NCBI RefSeq assembly: GCF_023343835.1
Contig: NC_064437.1
Span: forward strand, 8,087,001 to 8,151,000
DNA from: Lagopus muta
Taxonomy: Eukaryota; Chordata; Aves; Galliformes; Phasianidae
Length of the DNA: 64,000 nucleotides
Direction: 5' to 3'
Shown here: positions 1 to 24,400 of the stretch, piece by piece
Position numbering within the stretch: the stretch's first letter is position 1
Layout of the letters: each line of letters opens with the position of its first letter
The notes under the pieces: model-generated
What the model saw: only the letters and a program-made list of their open reading frames with translations
Databases searched by the model: none
Told to the model about the DNA's origin: nothing
Translations under genes and position numbers: made by a program

Positions 1-495
1 GATAGCAGGGACCTACCTGTCCTCTTCAAATCTCCCTTCACCAGAGGAATTTCTGTCACTGTCAGCTGATGGATGAGTCACTTTTCAACTAATTTTTAAA
101 GCAAACGTTATCACCTTTTCTTCTTATAATTAAGGTCATTTGTGCCTTATTTTAATTAAATGATGCTCATATTAACTTTTCAAAACGTGTTATCTGAAGC
201 ATAATTAGTTGGTCTTCGCGTCCATCTCTGCTGCAGACCAAAGTACTGACAGATGCCACATCCCAGAAGGGGAAGCACTCCCAAATTGTTACTGGTTTTC
301 AGACTGCCTGCAGATTCCTCCTCTGTTCCTGTCCAGCACCATGGGTTTGTAGGGAACAAGATGAGCTGTCCTCAGTCCTCTAAGCTGAGTGCTAAGCAGG
401 AAGCATGGGTCCATTATTGCTCCTTGCTGAAGGATAGCCAGGTAGTATTGTATCCTTGTAGCCATGGCTGAAGGGGTAAAATAGTCTGTATAGTA

Positions 496-648
496 GAATC
501 ATAGAATGGTTGGGAGGGACAGTGAAGAGCATCCAGTTCCAACCTCTGTTGTGGGCTGGTTGCCCCCCACTAGATCAGGCTGCCCAGGACTCCATCCTAC
601 TTGGCCTTAGGCACCTCCAGGAATGGGGCACCCACAACTTCTCTGTGT
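496..648 (-). repeat. CR1 LINE 3'-end fragment, antisense
   Basis: It begins with the reversed CR1 tail (AATCATAGAATGGTTGGG) and runs through the usual CR1 blocks for 'aggctgcccaggac' and 'ggggcacccacaacttctc'. CR1 tails in the sense direction end in repeats of ATTCTATG, so the reversed tail at the left end places the element on the minus strand. It is a 5'-truncated fragment. Confidence 0.85.
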
Positions 649-809
649 GTCGAGGTTCTTAACCGTGTAACTACAGACATTTTCCTCTAAAATTGCCCTG
701 TAAACTGGATTTGGATGCTTAGTGCTTGGCTTTTCCCAGCAGCATCACCTGTAGTTCTTATTCACTTGCCAACCCAGGGCAGAGCTCAATTCTGAGGCTC
801 TCTGGGATG

Positions 810-950
810 GAGAAACCAGGAACACAACCCTGGAGGTGATTAAGGTCAGGTTGGGACCCTGGGCAGCTGGGGGGCGATCAGCCCAAAGCAGGGGGTTGGA
901 CCTGGGTGGGCTTTAAGGTCCCACTTTAAGGTCCAGCTCTTCTATGGCTC
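810..950 (+). repeat. CR1 LINE 3'-end fragment, sense, degraded
   Basis: Contains the CR1 terminal blocks 'gggggttggacctggg' and a duplicated 'ttaaggtcc' motif, ending near 'ttctatggctctatgag', a decayed ATTCTATG tail. It lies in the opposite orientation to the fragment at 496, about 160 bp away, so the two are independent insertions. Confidence 0.75.
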
Positions 951-3900
951 TATGAGCTCCCCAAAACACCAGGTACGACTCCTCTACTAACAGAAAGATC
1001 TCCCCCAGGCCAGCCTTGTACAGTTATCTCATTGCTTCTGGATGAAGATGACAAAGCTATCGTGAATGCAGTGGCACAGAACATCCACGCTAATTAAGTT
1101 GGCCCTCATTAGGTATAACTATATAAACTGACAAAAAAAAAGCATGACATTCACTGCTGTCAAATTACCAACGCAGCAGATCTCTCTGCAACAGAAAGCT
1201 ATCCCACAGTAATAACAAAAGGAAAAAAATCCCATAAAGAAACTAAGTTACACCACTGAAATGAAACATGCTTTTTAAGTAAAAAAGTCTTTCAAACCAC
1301 AGGAAACATCGCGCAGCCGATGAGTGACACTTCCAATCTGCATCCTCCTCTGTGCGAACCTTGCACCCCTCCTTGTGGTGCATCGAAGCAATTGCCTTGT
1401 GAGCAAAAATCGTACTTCCAAGAGCCTGTGGGGCCACTTCCCAAAAAAGTGGAGCCAATAACCAGAGCCAGCTTTTCACTTCTGGCTCCAAACGTTGTCT
1501 TCTCCGCGTTGTGAATGTCTGCAGGCTAGAGACAGGAATGACTCTCCCTCTCACTAATAGTCAAATATAAGCACGTGTGTCAAACATAATTAAAGAGGAG
1601 AGTGTAGATGTGCATGTCACATTGGAGCAGCTAAATTACTCAATCTTGATGTTTGCTTAAAGGTTACTTTTGAATGAAGGCTGCTTATAGAACGAATAAC
1701 AGACGGTGAAGGCAACCGTCATGAATTTCTGCAGTTAGCAGAAAATCCTGGTACTATTCTTAAAGAATACACATAAATTTGTGGGATGTCTACTGCTGGA
1801 AGCAACCTGCTCTCACCAACAAGAACTTGTGGAGCTTCCTTGGATGCTGAAGTCACACTGGTGAGCCAAGTGCAACGCTTGCTTCAGGAACAGCACCTCA
1901 AACCTGAGCTCTAGGTCACAAGGAAGTGGTAAAGTGCATTTAGAAAATTTTAAATGAAAAGGGATACAGTAAAACTATCCCTATTTCCAACAATAGAGGT
2001 ATTTGGGTTAAAATGCACCACGGACACTGGGATATTCGGTGATTTCAGCTGGGTCTGGCTGCCACAACAGTGGCAAAGCCTGAAGCATTCACCTGAAGAC
2101 AGCTCTGTGCTCAGCCAGGAAAGAACACCACCACATGTTACACCCTCCAAATACCTGCAGAGATTCTGGCAGTCCCTGAAGTTTCCATGGTAGATTAAGC
2201 TTCACTCCTGAGACTTGATCCAACTGACAAGTTATTCCAAAGCACCTTTTTCACATCTCACAGGATTAAATGAAGAAGTGTGCTGAGGAGTTTAGCTCTG
2301 CACAAGCAGATCTGCTGCAGAAGACACCATTTCCATCACATATCATTACACTCACCCTGACAGCTGACCAGCAATCGGGCAACCTTTGCCATTTCTTACC
2401 ATAAAGGAACTGCATTGTGCTAAAAAGCCCTCCAGAACAGAGCAGATAATAACTTTTGGGATGGTGCCTTGCTTTTTTTTTTGTCTCACTACAGCATGAA
2501 ACTGACCCAAACCCTCCTATTTGAGAATAAGAAAGAAAAAGCACAACTCAAACTGGTATTTGGTTTAGGATTGAATGTTTTGCACAGTGCTTAAGGAGCA
2601 TTTTAGACAAAAGCGAGCTTTCTGCCAAATAACTGTGGGGAAAGAGAACATTTCTCTTTTGCTGTCTGAATGTAGTTATAAACCAGGATGACAAAGTAGC
2701 CTGGCATTGCTGTTCATAGTGGGAAAAAAAAAAGCTGTGTATCTAGCTCTCCACAAGAATGGCTCCATTCATCTTCATTCTGCCCAGCTTTGCTTCTACA
2801 GCTTTACCCTAAGGACAGATTCTCATCCCTGCAACTCCTGGAACTCCAGGTGGAAATGACAACAAGGGAAGAGAACCAGCTTCAGGGCAGGGAAAGCATT
2901 TGTATGAATTTCTCTCCAGCGTAATTGGGAAAAGATGAGCTAGGTTAAATACAAGCATCACTGCTGAACAGAATAGACAGATGTATACCTAAAGCTGAAG
3001 TCTGATTAGTGAAGGAGAATTGACTGAACTTCCATAAGCACCTTTACTCCCCTCCTCATTCAGCTCACTCACTTCCACCAAGGCGTAACAGGTCGCTGCT
3101 AGTTCAATGCCTACTGATTGAGATTTTCACATGCAATTGCTGCTAAGCTCTGTGCTAAAAGCCTGATGGACAGATCTGATCTCACTCACAGGAGAAAAGC
3201 ACACAGGTACTACAAAGATTTCTTATAGTTAAAAAAAAAATACCACAACGTGCTCAACAATGTCAGTTTTGTAGCAGATTAGGCACCTAGCTCACTGGCA
3301 GAAACAGCCGTAGGCTGAAGGTACATAAAGATTTTGCTTCTTTTGCAAGGAACAGAGATTGGTAAGAGCAACTCTTCGCCATCCCAAAGAGAATCTGCAA
3401 TTCAGAAAGGTAAGGAAAAGACATTAAAAGGCAAAAAGCAAAGAGGATAGAGAATACTTCAGCTGAGCAGATTAGCAGACTCAATAAAGACATCTATTGT
3501 TACCAACAGCAATACTCTACAGACCAAGGCTGAAAACCACCATCTTAAACTAAGCAATCCATGAAAAATAGCTGAGAGCAGCAGGATTAAATTCATCTGT
3601 GCCCCCATATCTGCACTGGAAGATTTGTAAAGGTCTGCAGATCAAAAGGGGGTGAGAGCTGCTGCTCTATGAAATCAAGTCTTAATATTTTTGTTGCTGT
3701 CTCCTTTGTTATCCGATTAGCTGAATCGTCTTTGCATCATCTTGCAGTTTTCTCTCTCAGCTGTTACTTTTGGGATCTTCAGACTGTGGCAAGCACACAG
3801 CCCTAGGTGAGCAGCATCCAAGCACTGCTGCAGCTCCAATAATCTGCTCTTCTCACCTAAACAGGCAGCCAACTGCTGGTTGTAGATGGCAGCTTTCAAA

Positions 3901-5134
3901 GACATCTGCTTCAGAACAGGGAGCAAACTGGTGCTGAACTTGAAAGCTAAGTACAGTAGTAATTCACTAATCTGTAACACAGGATCCTAACTGCTGGCAG
4001 CTTCAGAACTGCCAACAGGTAACAGTTGGCAGCCCTAGTCTGAGCTGAGGATCTTTCAACATCACTCTCCCACTCTCCTCAGTTCAGCCTGGGTAGCAGC
4101 ACAACCTCCCCACTTAGATTTCTCCTTCTAAGACACAGCATTTTGCATAAGATCTCAGAACAACCTCGAGAAACCCTTTTAAAAAGAAATGCTGCTAGTG
4201 GGGAACATCTTACCCTGGCACAATACTCAACTCCATGCTTCAGTTCTTCTCCATGCTGGTCTCTCCTCCTGCCCTCACACACCCACCAAACCAGCACTGC
4301 TCAGGCAGGGATTTTCAGTTCAAGTCTTCATGGGAGGGCAAATCTTGCTGTAGGTTAAGCTAACACAGCCTTGCCCCTTTCCTCTGCTCCCTCTGAGACT
4401 CCACACCCTCAGGTTTCAGCAAGTTTCTGAAAAGACATTTGCTTAACTTGTCTTACCAGAAGAAAGATATTTATACTGCTGGAAAATTCTCTGCTCTTCC
4501 CAGTCCCTTTCAGACCTGCTGTGCAAATCTTTCCAGAATAAGGTTTTAACACCAACATGTTGTTTACTGAAAATCTACGTGTGAATAAACAGAGGTTTGT
4601 CATAAAGTGCATGATGTGAAATGCAAAGGCTTAAAACTAGCCTGGCAGCCTTCAGGTTCTTTTTTTGGTGTGTGTGTGTTTGTTTTTAAAAATAAACACA
4701 AATACCACATCACACTGTGCCAGTCCTGCTTGCACTGACATCCAAAGTAGCTTTGTTCCTTCTGAAGTAGAGCCAAGACCAGTGTCCAATAGCAAGTCCT
4801 CAACCAACACATTTGGTAAGTACTGTAAAATAAAGAAAAGCTCCCTTAAGCACACAATTTCCAGCACTACCACTGTGAGAATGTAAGAATCAATTTGACA
4901 AACCTATACAAGCAAGAAAAGATACCAATTCCACAGGCATTAGCCTGATCTTATCCATTACCAAACAAGGTCTTGAGGACTTCAGTTTTGATGGGGAAAG
5001 CTGAACTTCTATAGATACATCTGTGTGTATGTATGCACGACAGATGTATAAAGTGTACATATATATATATAAACACAAACAACTATATGAAAAATACACC
5101 TTATGGCAGAGAACTTAAGCCAAGCACTTATATT

Positions 5135-7446
5135 CAGCCACAGAACAAAATTTATTGTATCTTCTCAAATTCTTCGTACAGTTTTGCTGCTAAATGGGCA
5201 TGACACATTGGCATACTACCTTTAACCTTCATTTCAATGTGAACTCCAACTTGAAAGAACTGGCAACAATTAATGGCATCTTAAATAAATAAAATGACAA
5301 AAAATATCTAGCCTTTGCACAGACACATTACAATCCACTCCAAATTCAATACTGCTGAAACATTCTTTCTTACAAAACAAAGTGAACAAAACAAAACCAA
5401 CTTTCCTATAAGGGTTTTGCTTGTTTCAGCACTTAAATACATAAAAGTATATGACGAGAAAACTTCTGTTCCCAGCAGAATCTGCAAGAGCCAGTAACTT
5501 AGAAAGAAAAGTTATTAAATCTCTAAGTAGATTAAGGAATCCTGCTTGAAGTCTTCTTGAAAAAAAATCCTGATCTTAGCCTTCACATTAAAACAGTTTG
5601 ACTGGATCCTATCCTATGTCAGCATACATACAGAATAAGATTTACATTCCATGATTTATTTATTTAAGGGAAAATCCGTACAGCAAAAGCATTAGCCTCC
5701 CACACTCACAGCAGTCGTCATGGTCCATATACTCTGCAGTAGTAAACAGGTATTTGTGCTCAGTACTCTGCTAAAACTACCACTGAACCAGAAAAGATAC
5801 TGTAGTTTACCCTTTGTTTCTGTACTTATCTCTTACTCAGTCCAACAGCCTCAAGAACCTCAGCAAAATGAGAACTCATGCATGTACAAATCTGCCAGCG
5901 CAGAACAGATCACAGCATGAGGACCAATGCATCTGATTCTCATTAGAAGCTAGGCTAAATTTAAAGCTTTCTTTAAATAGAGAGTAATCAATGAAGAAAA
6001 GCTGAACCCCAATATTTCCAAGCTGTAACTGGCAGTACCACTAGCATATCACACACCAATTACAGTGTCAGTTAATGTAGCAAGACAAATTGTATCACTA
6101 AAATTAGTTAAAACACCCATCCTCAACTCTTCTGGGGCTTTCTTCAGAGAAAGCTCAGGGTGTGCAAGGAATGCGTGGTTGGGCCCCCACAGACCTGTGC
6201 ATATTAGTCTGATGGGAGGTGGGGACAGGGGGTTACTTTAAGCAAAAGGCAGGATTACACATCTGTACAAATATTTAAAACACTGTTTGTTTCAGCTAGC
6301 TATCTGTTTCTCCCAAGTATAATGGCATCTGACTGCACCAATTCAAGAGAATGTGATAAAGCAGGATCAAATCTGTTTAAGGGAACAGAGCTTCCTTCTG
6401 CAAGATATATTCCTTTTTGCTGGCCACATCATAACAAAAGTGCAATATTTATCATCTTCTCAAACAAACAGTTATTAAAATCATACAATTTTAGGGAAAC
6501 AAATTCACAAGTTTAACCATAAAAATATTTCCCCAGGTAATAAACCTTAAAGCATTCGGTTACACAGTATTGCAATAATTATAATACAGAAAATCCCTTC
6601 TACTTATTACAAAAGACAGAACTGTTAGAAGAATTTGCTTTTTTTTGTACACTATTTAATAGTTTCGCACCTTGTGAAGGCCGTGCTCTAATTAAGAACA
6701 AAACTATCATTCAAAATAAATGAGAGTGGAAATACTGACCTGACTTAAAAACTGATACCCTCAGCATTTTGGAAATGAAGACAAGGCACAGCCCAGGGCC
6801 ATGTCAATCCAGGTAGTCAAGAATTTACAAGACAGTTTACACCCAGAATCATAAGACAGCACCATTTTCCATTAAGTACTCTGTATTCTATTGCTGAACT
6901 GCATATTGAGTAGCCTTGTGGGAACTACAAAAGCAGATTCTCATACTAACTGCAGTTTTACCTACAGAATCCATGTCTGGGGACAACAGAGAACTTGGTG
7001 ACAAAAATTACACTCTGAAAAAAAAAAAAAAAACAACCAAAAAAACCCAAAACCCAGTATCCTCAATTTGGTCCAAGCATCCAAAAGACAAACAAGGGCA
7101 TTGCTTACTGCTGCTGCTTAATTGATCATTAAGAATAGGTGTGTGGCAATAAGGAACAAGAAGGGCTGCCTATGGTAGGCACAGAACTGTGTGAGCAACT
7201 GAACTTATACTAATGGAGAACCACAAAACTCATAATTACAGCCACAAGAAAAGATTTCCTATTAAAAAAAAAAAAAAAAGATCCATTTTTAATTAACTGC
7301 TTTTCCAATTGTGATTTGATATGTGAAAAGAAAAAAAACACCAAAAAAAACCAACCCAACGTAAAACAATTACAAAGTGTGGACTGCAGTAGCAGCTATT
7401 CAAACAAGGTTCAAGCACAAATTTAAACGATCCTCCAAGCTGGAAA
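5135..7446 (-). other. CMPK1 3' untranslated region
   Basis: The region follows the CMPK1 stop codon (TAA at 7449-7447, minus strand). It is AT-rich and has no coding potential. A minus-strand AATAAA hexamer at 5156-5151 is the best candidate distal poly(A) signal and would give a 3'UTR of about 2.3 kb, in line with the long human CMPK1 3'UTR. A second AATAAA at 5660-5655 could serve as a proximal site. A-runs on the plus strand near 7019-7033 and 7263-7279 would be U-runs in the mRNA. The exact 3' end is inferred. Confidence 0.6.
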
Positions 7447-17718
<10,272 letters not shown>

Positions 17719-18473
17719 GAGGAGCAGGAGGCGACGACTGAGCAGCAGCAGGACAGCGGTGGGCACCGAGGCCGGGACCGGTGATGGGGCTGAAGCAGAA
17801 CTGCCGACAGCCGCTGAGGTGTCCCCGCCACCGCAAAGTGCTTCCGGGTCTCCGGAGGCGCGCGCCGGGCGGGAGGGGCGGGGCTCGTGCACGCGGAGCC
17901 GGCAGCCGCTCGGCCGTTGGGCGGCGCCCAGCGCCGTGCGCCGCTCTCTCCTTACAACTCAGCGTGCAGCGTACACCGGCTCACCGCCCCCGCGCCTTGA
18001 GGCAGACAGCCGGGATGGGGCGGGCCGCCTCGCTTCTTAGGATCCGGCTCCGCTCCTCTAGGCCCGGCCCAGTGATGGCAGCGCCCTTGCTGCTATAGCA
18101 ACGCCGTCGCGCCGGACTACGCATGCGCGCACTCCGCCTCCTTGGACCGTTTATTAGAATGGGGCCGTTTTTAAACCCCCCTGCGCGCGCTGGCAGTTCG
18201 TTCCCCGGGGTGTGCTCCGATTGGTAGAGGGAGTCATCACTGCTGCACGCCGATTGGCTCGGAGTGAACAGCGGGGGCGGGAGCACGTCTCGTTGTGCCT
18301 CGTGATTGGCTGGTGGTAGTTGGCGGCGCGGAGCGAGGGGTTTGTGCGAACGGCGGGAGGCGAGGCGGGCAGCGGAGCGTCGTCTGTGGGTGTGTGGCCT
18401 CGGGGCCGCTTTTGGATCTCTCTGGCTCCCGGCTGGGACGGGCCGGCACCGCGTCCGTGAGGCAGCCGCTCCC

Positions 18474-21400
18474 ATGGAGCCCGTTCCGCCTGGAGCAGAG
18501 CCGAGGTAACTATTGAGGGGGAGTCCGCTCAGCTCTTCCTTGAGAGCGGCGGGGATTCCACGGGAATCAGTTAAGGGTGAGGTAGGGGAGCTGCTGCCAG
18601 AGCTGTCCTAAAGCGATGGAAGCTCCTTCCTGAGGCAGCAGCTGGGCCGGGCTTGAGATTTCCAGTGCCTCCCAAGGAAGTTTTGTTAGTTTGTTAAACA
18701 GCAGTGAGATTCCTGCTGCAGGCCGTTGTTACGTCTGTGCTTTATATAAGGGTTAGTGTGGTCGGTTAGGCACCTGATAACAAGCGTATTGCTGCTCGTG
18801 TGAATCCGTTTGTGGTGCTTTCCTCGGCCTCTCTGAAGCAGGAGATCCAATCTCACTCCATATTGCTTAGTTCAACAACTGCTTTATTTCTGAAGCCTTC
18901 CACGTTTTAAATGGGCTTAATGCTGACTTTAAACGATAAGCCATGTAGGGGTTTAGAATTTGATCTAATATTAAGCTTGGCAAACTGTGATATTTGTGTT
19001 TGTGCACTCTGGGAGTTTCTAATCCTTTTCATTGCCCATGCTGTATCAAGCACAGCTTATTCGTGTATCCAGTAGGTTGTTTTTTCTTATTGAGTTACTT
19101 TTTGCTTCTCCCGACGAATGTTATTTGAAAACTTATTGAACTTAATATCTTACTTTCTTCTTTTCTGCCATCTTTTTTCCCAGGTTTGTTCCTGAAAGAA
19201 TGGTCCCTTTCAGTTTCCCCCTGTCCAAGTATGCACTTTGGGACCCAGTTCCCATGGGTGATGTCATTGGTTCACATCTTGCCTATTACAGGTAAGGATA
19301 GCCTTTTTTTTAAGGTAGCTAACAGGTAAAATAAATTGTGATAGCAGCCCTTACACACAGGTCAGAGCAGCTTCCACATGTCCTTGCTACATAATGCTTC
19401 TTGATTTTACACATTCTGACAAAACTTAAAATGGATTACTTTTATTTTTTATGAGCACACTTCATTGTTGAGCAGGTAGAATATGCATCATCATTGCTAT
19501 TTGTGCAAACCCGCAGCTTTACTTGGAACACTGAACTCTCTCCAACTCAAAATTGCTATGTTGAGCTAAATTATGCTGATATATTTACTAACCAAGCTTC
19601 CAAATTCCTTCCTTTTATTAATTGAGTAGTCATTTTATTTATCTAATTCTTTTCCTGACTTACATTTCTACATCACAGAGCCCACACCATTCCTCCTCCT
19701 ATTAGAATCCCAATTAAATATTTTGCTAAAATGAGAGAACATGGGCTCAAAATTAGTTAAGCGTTGTGACCTGCTCTTTTGGTTTCTGAAACTCCTTGGA
19801 GGTTCTGTGTTTTGGTCTTAGTGTTTCTAACTGGTACTCCTGGTACTAAAATAATTCACTTGTTCATCTCTAGTTCTTGCAACAATGTTGCCCTCCAGCC
19901 TAAAAAGCTCTTCTCTCTCCTTGTTTAATCTCCCTGGAAAAAAGCTCTCCAAGGCTTGCTTGGCTAGTCAAGCAAACAACTGTTGAGGTGATCGTACAGT
20001 TGTGCTCCAGTTAAAATAGGTTATTCTTGAATATGGATCACTGGGATGTTGCACAGAATGTAAGAGAACATTTTAACAGTATTGTACAAAACACTAATTT
20101 TATCGCCTTGATGTAAAGAAGCAGCCTAAAGCCTTAAACATTTTCTACTCAGAAGATGATAAAAGTCAGGAAATTATTGCAGTAAGACGCACTGAAAGTA
20201 ATTTAGGTCTTAAACCTGCTTATTGTCCCTCTAGAAATCCAAAGTTGTCTATGATGGAGAAACCCCTGCGTCTTGCCTATCGCCACGCTAAGCAGAGCGA
20301 CAAAAGATCATTTGCCTGTTTTTTGCTGGGGACTCTCACAGTAGATGAAGGTAACTTTAAATATCAGGTACACAGACAGTAGTGGTCGAATAAGCCTTTA
20401 TCAAGGAGCCTGAGTTGTTGCTCTTGGACGCTAACTGTATTTATTTTAAAGATGGGGAAGGCATAACACTAACAATAGACCGGTTTGATCCTGGTCGAGA
20501 AGTTGCCAGCGGATCGGGCAAGGTTCCAACTGCATCCCTTCCTGGAGACTTCTTGATTCCATGTACAGTTAATGCGTGGGGACCTTCTTCAGACAGCATT
20601 ATAGTGCATAGTGCTGAAGACATCAGCTTGGCTTTCAAGGTAGGTGGCTGCTGGCAGACTTGAGATTTTTCGAACAGTGAACTGCCTTCTAGGTGGAAGA
20701 TTGGACTGTGCACAGAGCTTGATTTCCAGCCCCACTGATTTAAAACAAACACAGAAGAGTAGTGGCTGAAGGAAGGCCGCTTAGTTGGTTATGTGAAATG
20801 AGCTGTTTGAAAGTCATTGAAAAGCATGTTGAAAAGTGCTGAAATCAGTAGTCTTCAGAGAAGTTTAAGGATTACACTCTTTAAATCTTGGACTAAATTC
20901 TTGCTGTGTGATCATAAATCTTCAGCTGCACTAACCCCCAAAATGAGCAGGGCGTCTGTGGTAGCAACAGACTTAAACAAGAAAGAGCATTTTTTTCTTT
21001 GAAACATATGAGTGAGTTCCAGTATTTACATGGCAGCTCATAAAACCATTGCTGGGCAAGTGACATGCAAGAAAACCTGTCAATTCTCTATAGACTAATA
21101 CTTATATCTGAAATATGTCTCATCTGGACCCCATAGACAGATAGTCTAGTATATGCACCATCAATTTCATTAGTTATTTGTCTGTAGTCTTGTTGTGATA
21201 CATGCATAAAATTACTTATATTTTATAGCACCAGTAATGTTTACTTTGCATCTAAATTTTCCTCAGGCTGATATGTCACGTGTTAGAATACAGATTTCTT
21301 GAAAACTGACAGCTCGTTTTGAGATTCTAGTTGCCTGTTATGATTTCATTAGTTTTCATACAATTCAAGTAGCCTTGGTTTTCTGAGCATAATATAAAGC

Positions 21401-24400
21401 AGTGCTAATATCTGTGTAGTTTAATTTCAAACACATTTTACATTATTATTCATTATATTCAGTATAACTAGGAGCTTTGGAAACATGACTTAATAGGTTT
21501 CACTTCTATAGTGCCTACTGTAGTGCTAGCTATAATGAATAATCTGAGTTTCCACTGTAATAAAAACTGAATTGTAGAAGTAAAATGAAGACAACTTTGT
21601 TCTTTAACTTCTTTCTCTTTTCCCTGCTTCTAGGATCTGCAGGACAGCCTGTGCAGTAAAGATTCACTGGATCTTTCTAAACTGCTCACTGTCAGAGCTC
21701 ACATTGTTTTCACAGAGAACCTGGATAATCTAAATTTTAGTTTTCACTGGGCTTCTGTTACTGCAGCAAATATTTTGGAATACACACCAGTGAAGTCTGT
21801 CCCAATTATTCCCACAGCCCTAGCAAGGAATTTAAACAGCCCTATGAATATTGCACAAGTTCAAGGCACTTATAAGTGTGGGTAAGTAAAGGATAATGCT
21901 CAAGCTCCTTAATTGGCCAGCCAGTATGTTGTGTTCCTTAAAAAAGGGAGGTGGAGATTGTAGTGCTTTTCTTTTTAATGTAACAACTGACACCAAAAGG
22001 ACAATTTCTAATACCTAGAAAAACATTATAAACAGGAAACAGAGTCAAGAAAAAAATCTTAGCTTGTTCAGTAGGATCTCTGGCTTTTGTCTTCAGGAGC
22101 ACCTTCCTGCTGGGGCAGGCTGAGGTGTACATAATTAATTAACAAAACAACTATAAACAGCATTCAGTTGTGTAAACAATTCCACTGCTGGCCCTAAAAT
22201 GAGCATCAGATAAATGTGGGAAAAAGCTTTTTCTGTTAATCATGCTTATAAAGATGATAGCCAGGAGTTGTCATTCTGATGGTAACTGTTTTAATAGGGT
22301 ACAACAGGGAAATAATTTGAGGCAACTGAATGCTGTTTTAGTGTGAGTGACCTTGTGAATGCATTTCTGAAAGTTATTCTTTAAATTTACTATGACTTGC
22401 TGTTAAATTTATTATGACTTGTCCTTCTGGATTCATTGCTAGTGAAAGAATATTAAGCAAGGGTTGTGCTTGACAATTCTTTGATGCACAGGGCTTTGGT
22501 GAAAAGCTGTAGATATGGAAAAAGAGGTTTTTTTTTTTCCCAACCTTTTTTTCTTTTGGTACTTCATAAACTTTCATTTGTCTCTAGGATTTTTTTACTT
22601 ACCAAATACTGAAAATAAAGAAATAAATCATCTTTGTTTCAGCTACCTTACTATGGACCAGACACGAAAGCTACTTTTGCTGCTTGAGTCTGATCCAAAG
22701 GCGTATGCTCTGCCATTAGTTGGAGTGTAAGTATCTGGCTCTTCTAGATTAATGCTCTTACTGATTTAAGAGGTATTTGATGGGATATGTAGTGAAAACT
22801 CAGTAATGTAATGATCTCTAATTAGATATTTCTTCTTTCTTTAGTTGGATGAGTGGAGTTACTCATATCTATAGTCCTCAAGTCTGGGCCTGTGGCCTGC
22901 GATATTTATTCAGTTCTTCAATTCAAGAAAGGCAAGTCACTTTTATCTACAAAACATAAATTACTGGCTACCTATCAGTGTGTCCTGCCCAGAAGGCATG
23001 GCAGCATGTGCTCTTTCAAGGGTATTTGAGAGAATATCTGATTGATGCTATATAGGAGTTGTGTCTGTCTGTTTTTGTTGTTGTTCCTGGTTTTGACTTA
23101 TGCCTCACAAATCTTCTGGAAACTGATAAGCGTTAGCAAGCTGGGTTAAACATCCCAAAGACAGAAGAAGGTAAATATTAATATCATCAAGGTCACTTCA
23201 TTTCTTTTTAAATAGGAATTGGCAGAAAGCATTTAAACAGAGGTGGGGTTTTAGTTTAGTTTTTGGAGTTTTCTTCTGTTTGACTTTTTGATATGTGGTT
23301 TTTCCCTGGTTGTATCTCACCATTTTCTTGTGCTCAGTCATACTTGCCTTTCAATTATTAAATGAAAACATATTTGGTGAACAGATGTTTGTAATTACTG
23401 AACAGACTTTTTCCTTAAGCAATTTAAATACACACAGATGCAGATAAGAGCCCAATTAGATGATTAGATTTGTGTAGCCAAGTTAGATGCTTGACTTTCA
23501 TTAACTTTCTGTGATTTTTATCCTGGAAGTGAATTGAGTTGATTTGTTAAATCATGCAAAGAGAATTTACATCTGCAGACTAACTGCTTAATCTGTACAT
23601 CATCCATCTTCAACTCTGAAGTTGTAAGAATCATTTTGAAGTTCTGTCTGAATGTGCTTTTCAAGCATCTGATTCTTACTGCTTTTCTCTATCACAAATA
23701 GAAATTAAAAGAAGAAAGTAGCATGGAAGTAGTCACACCATATCCTGGAAATGCAGATTGTTTTCTCTAAACTTGCTTGGACTTCTGTGTTAATGTTGAC
23801 TGCTGTAAATTCACTATTTTCTACCTGTGTAATAAAAAAAAGACACCACACAAAAACCCTTGCTATAATTTTTCCTCAGAAATGTTTTTAACACTGAGTG
23901 TTTTTTGGATGCTGAGGAGTAACAAACATCACTTCTACAATGTTTTCTTCTATACAATGATTAAAGTCCTTCAGTAATTCAGTCAAAGTAGTAAGTGATC
24001 CCAAAGGAGATAGGAAGCAAAGAAGTTATTCCCACCATTTCTGTACTCTGCTTTGATTCTTACATATGGCATCAGTCACAAGGCTCTGTGCTCTGCCTAT
24101 ATATAGCTCAGTGCTCTCAAAATGCACTAAGTGACCAGTCTGATAAATTGTGTGATAACTTCTCCAATACATTGAGAAGCTAATGACCTTCTTCCTGTTT
24201 TGTTTTGTTTTTTTTTTTTAAGATGTGGGCTCTTTTCTATTTTAGGGTTTTCTCGGAATCTGGCAGTTTTCTTATTGTGCTCTATTCATTGACACACAAA
24301 GAACCAGAATTTTATGAATGTGGTCCTTGCAGAGGGCAGACTGAATTAGGGTTCCAGCTCTTAACTTGCAATGAAACAGTGCACCTCTTCAAAGTAAGTG

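Larger units (their letters stand above)
1..5130. other. Gene-free region downstream of CMPK1
   Basis: I find no convincing exon, RNA gene or conserved reading frame here. All open frames are short, lack domain-like composition and overlap each other on both strands. Two CR1 LINE fragments (listed separately) lie in the first kilobase. The rest is AT-rich unique-looking sequence with short homopolymer runs and a short GT run near 4670. In mammals the next gene beyond CMPK1 on this side is FOXE3, and no forkhead sequence is visible here. Confidence 0.6.
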
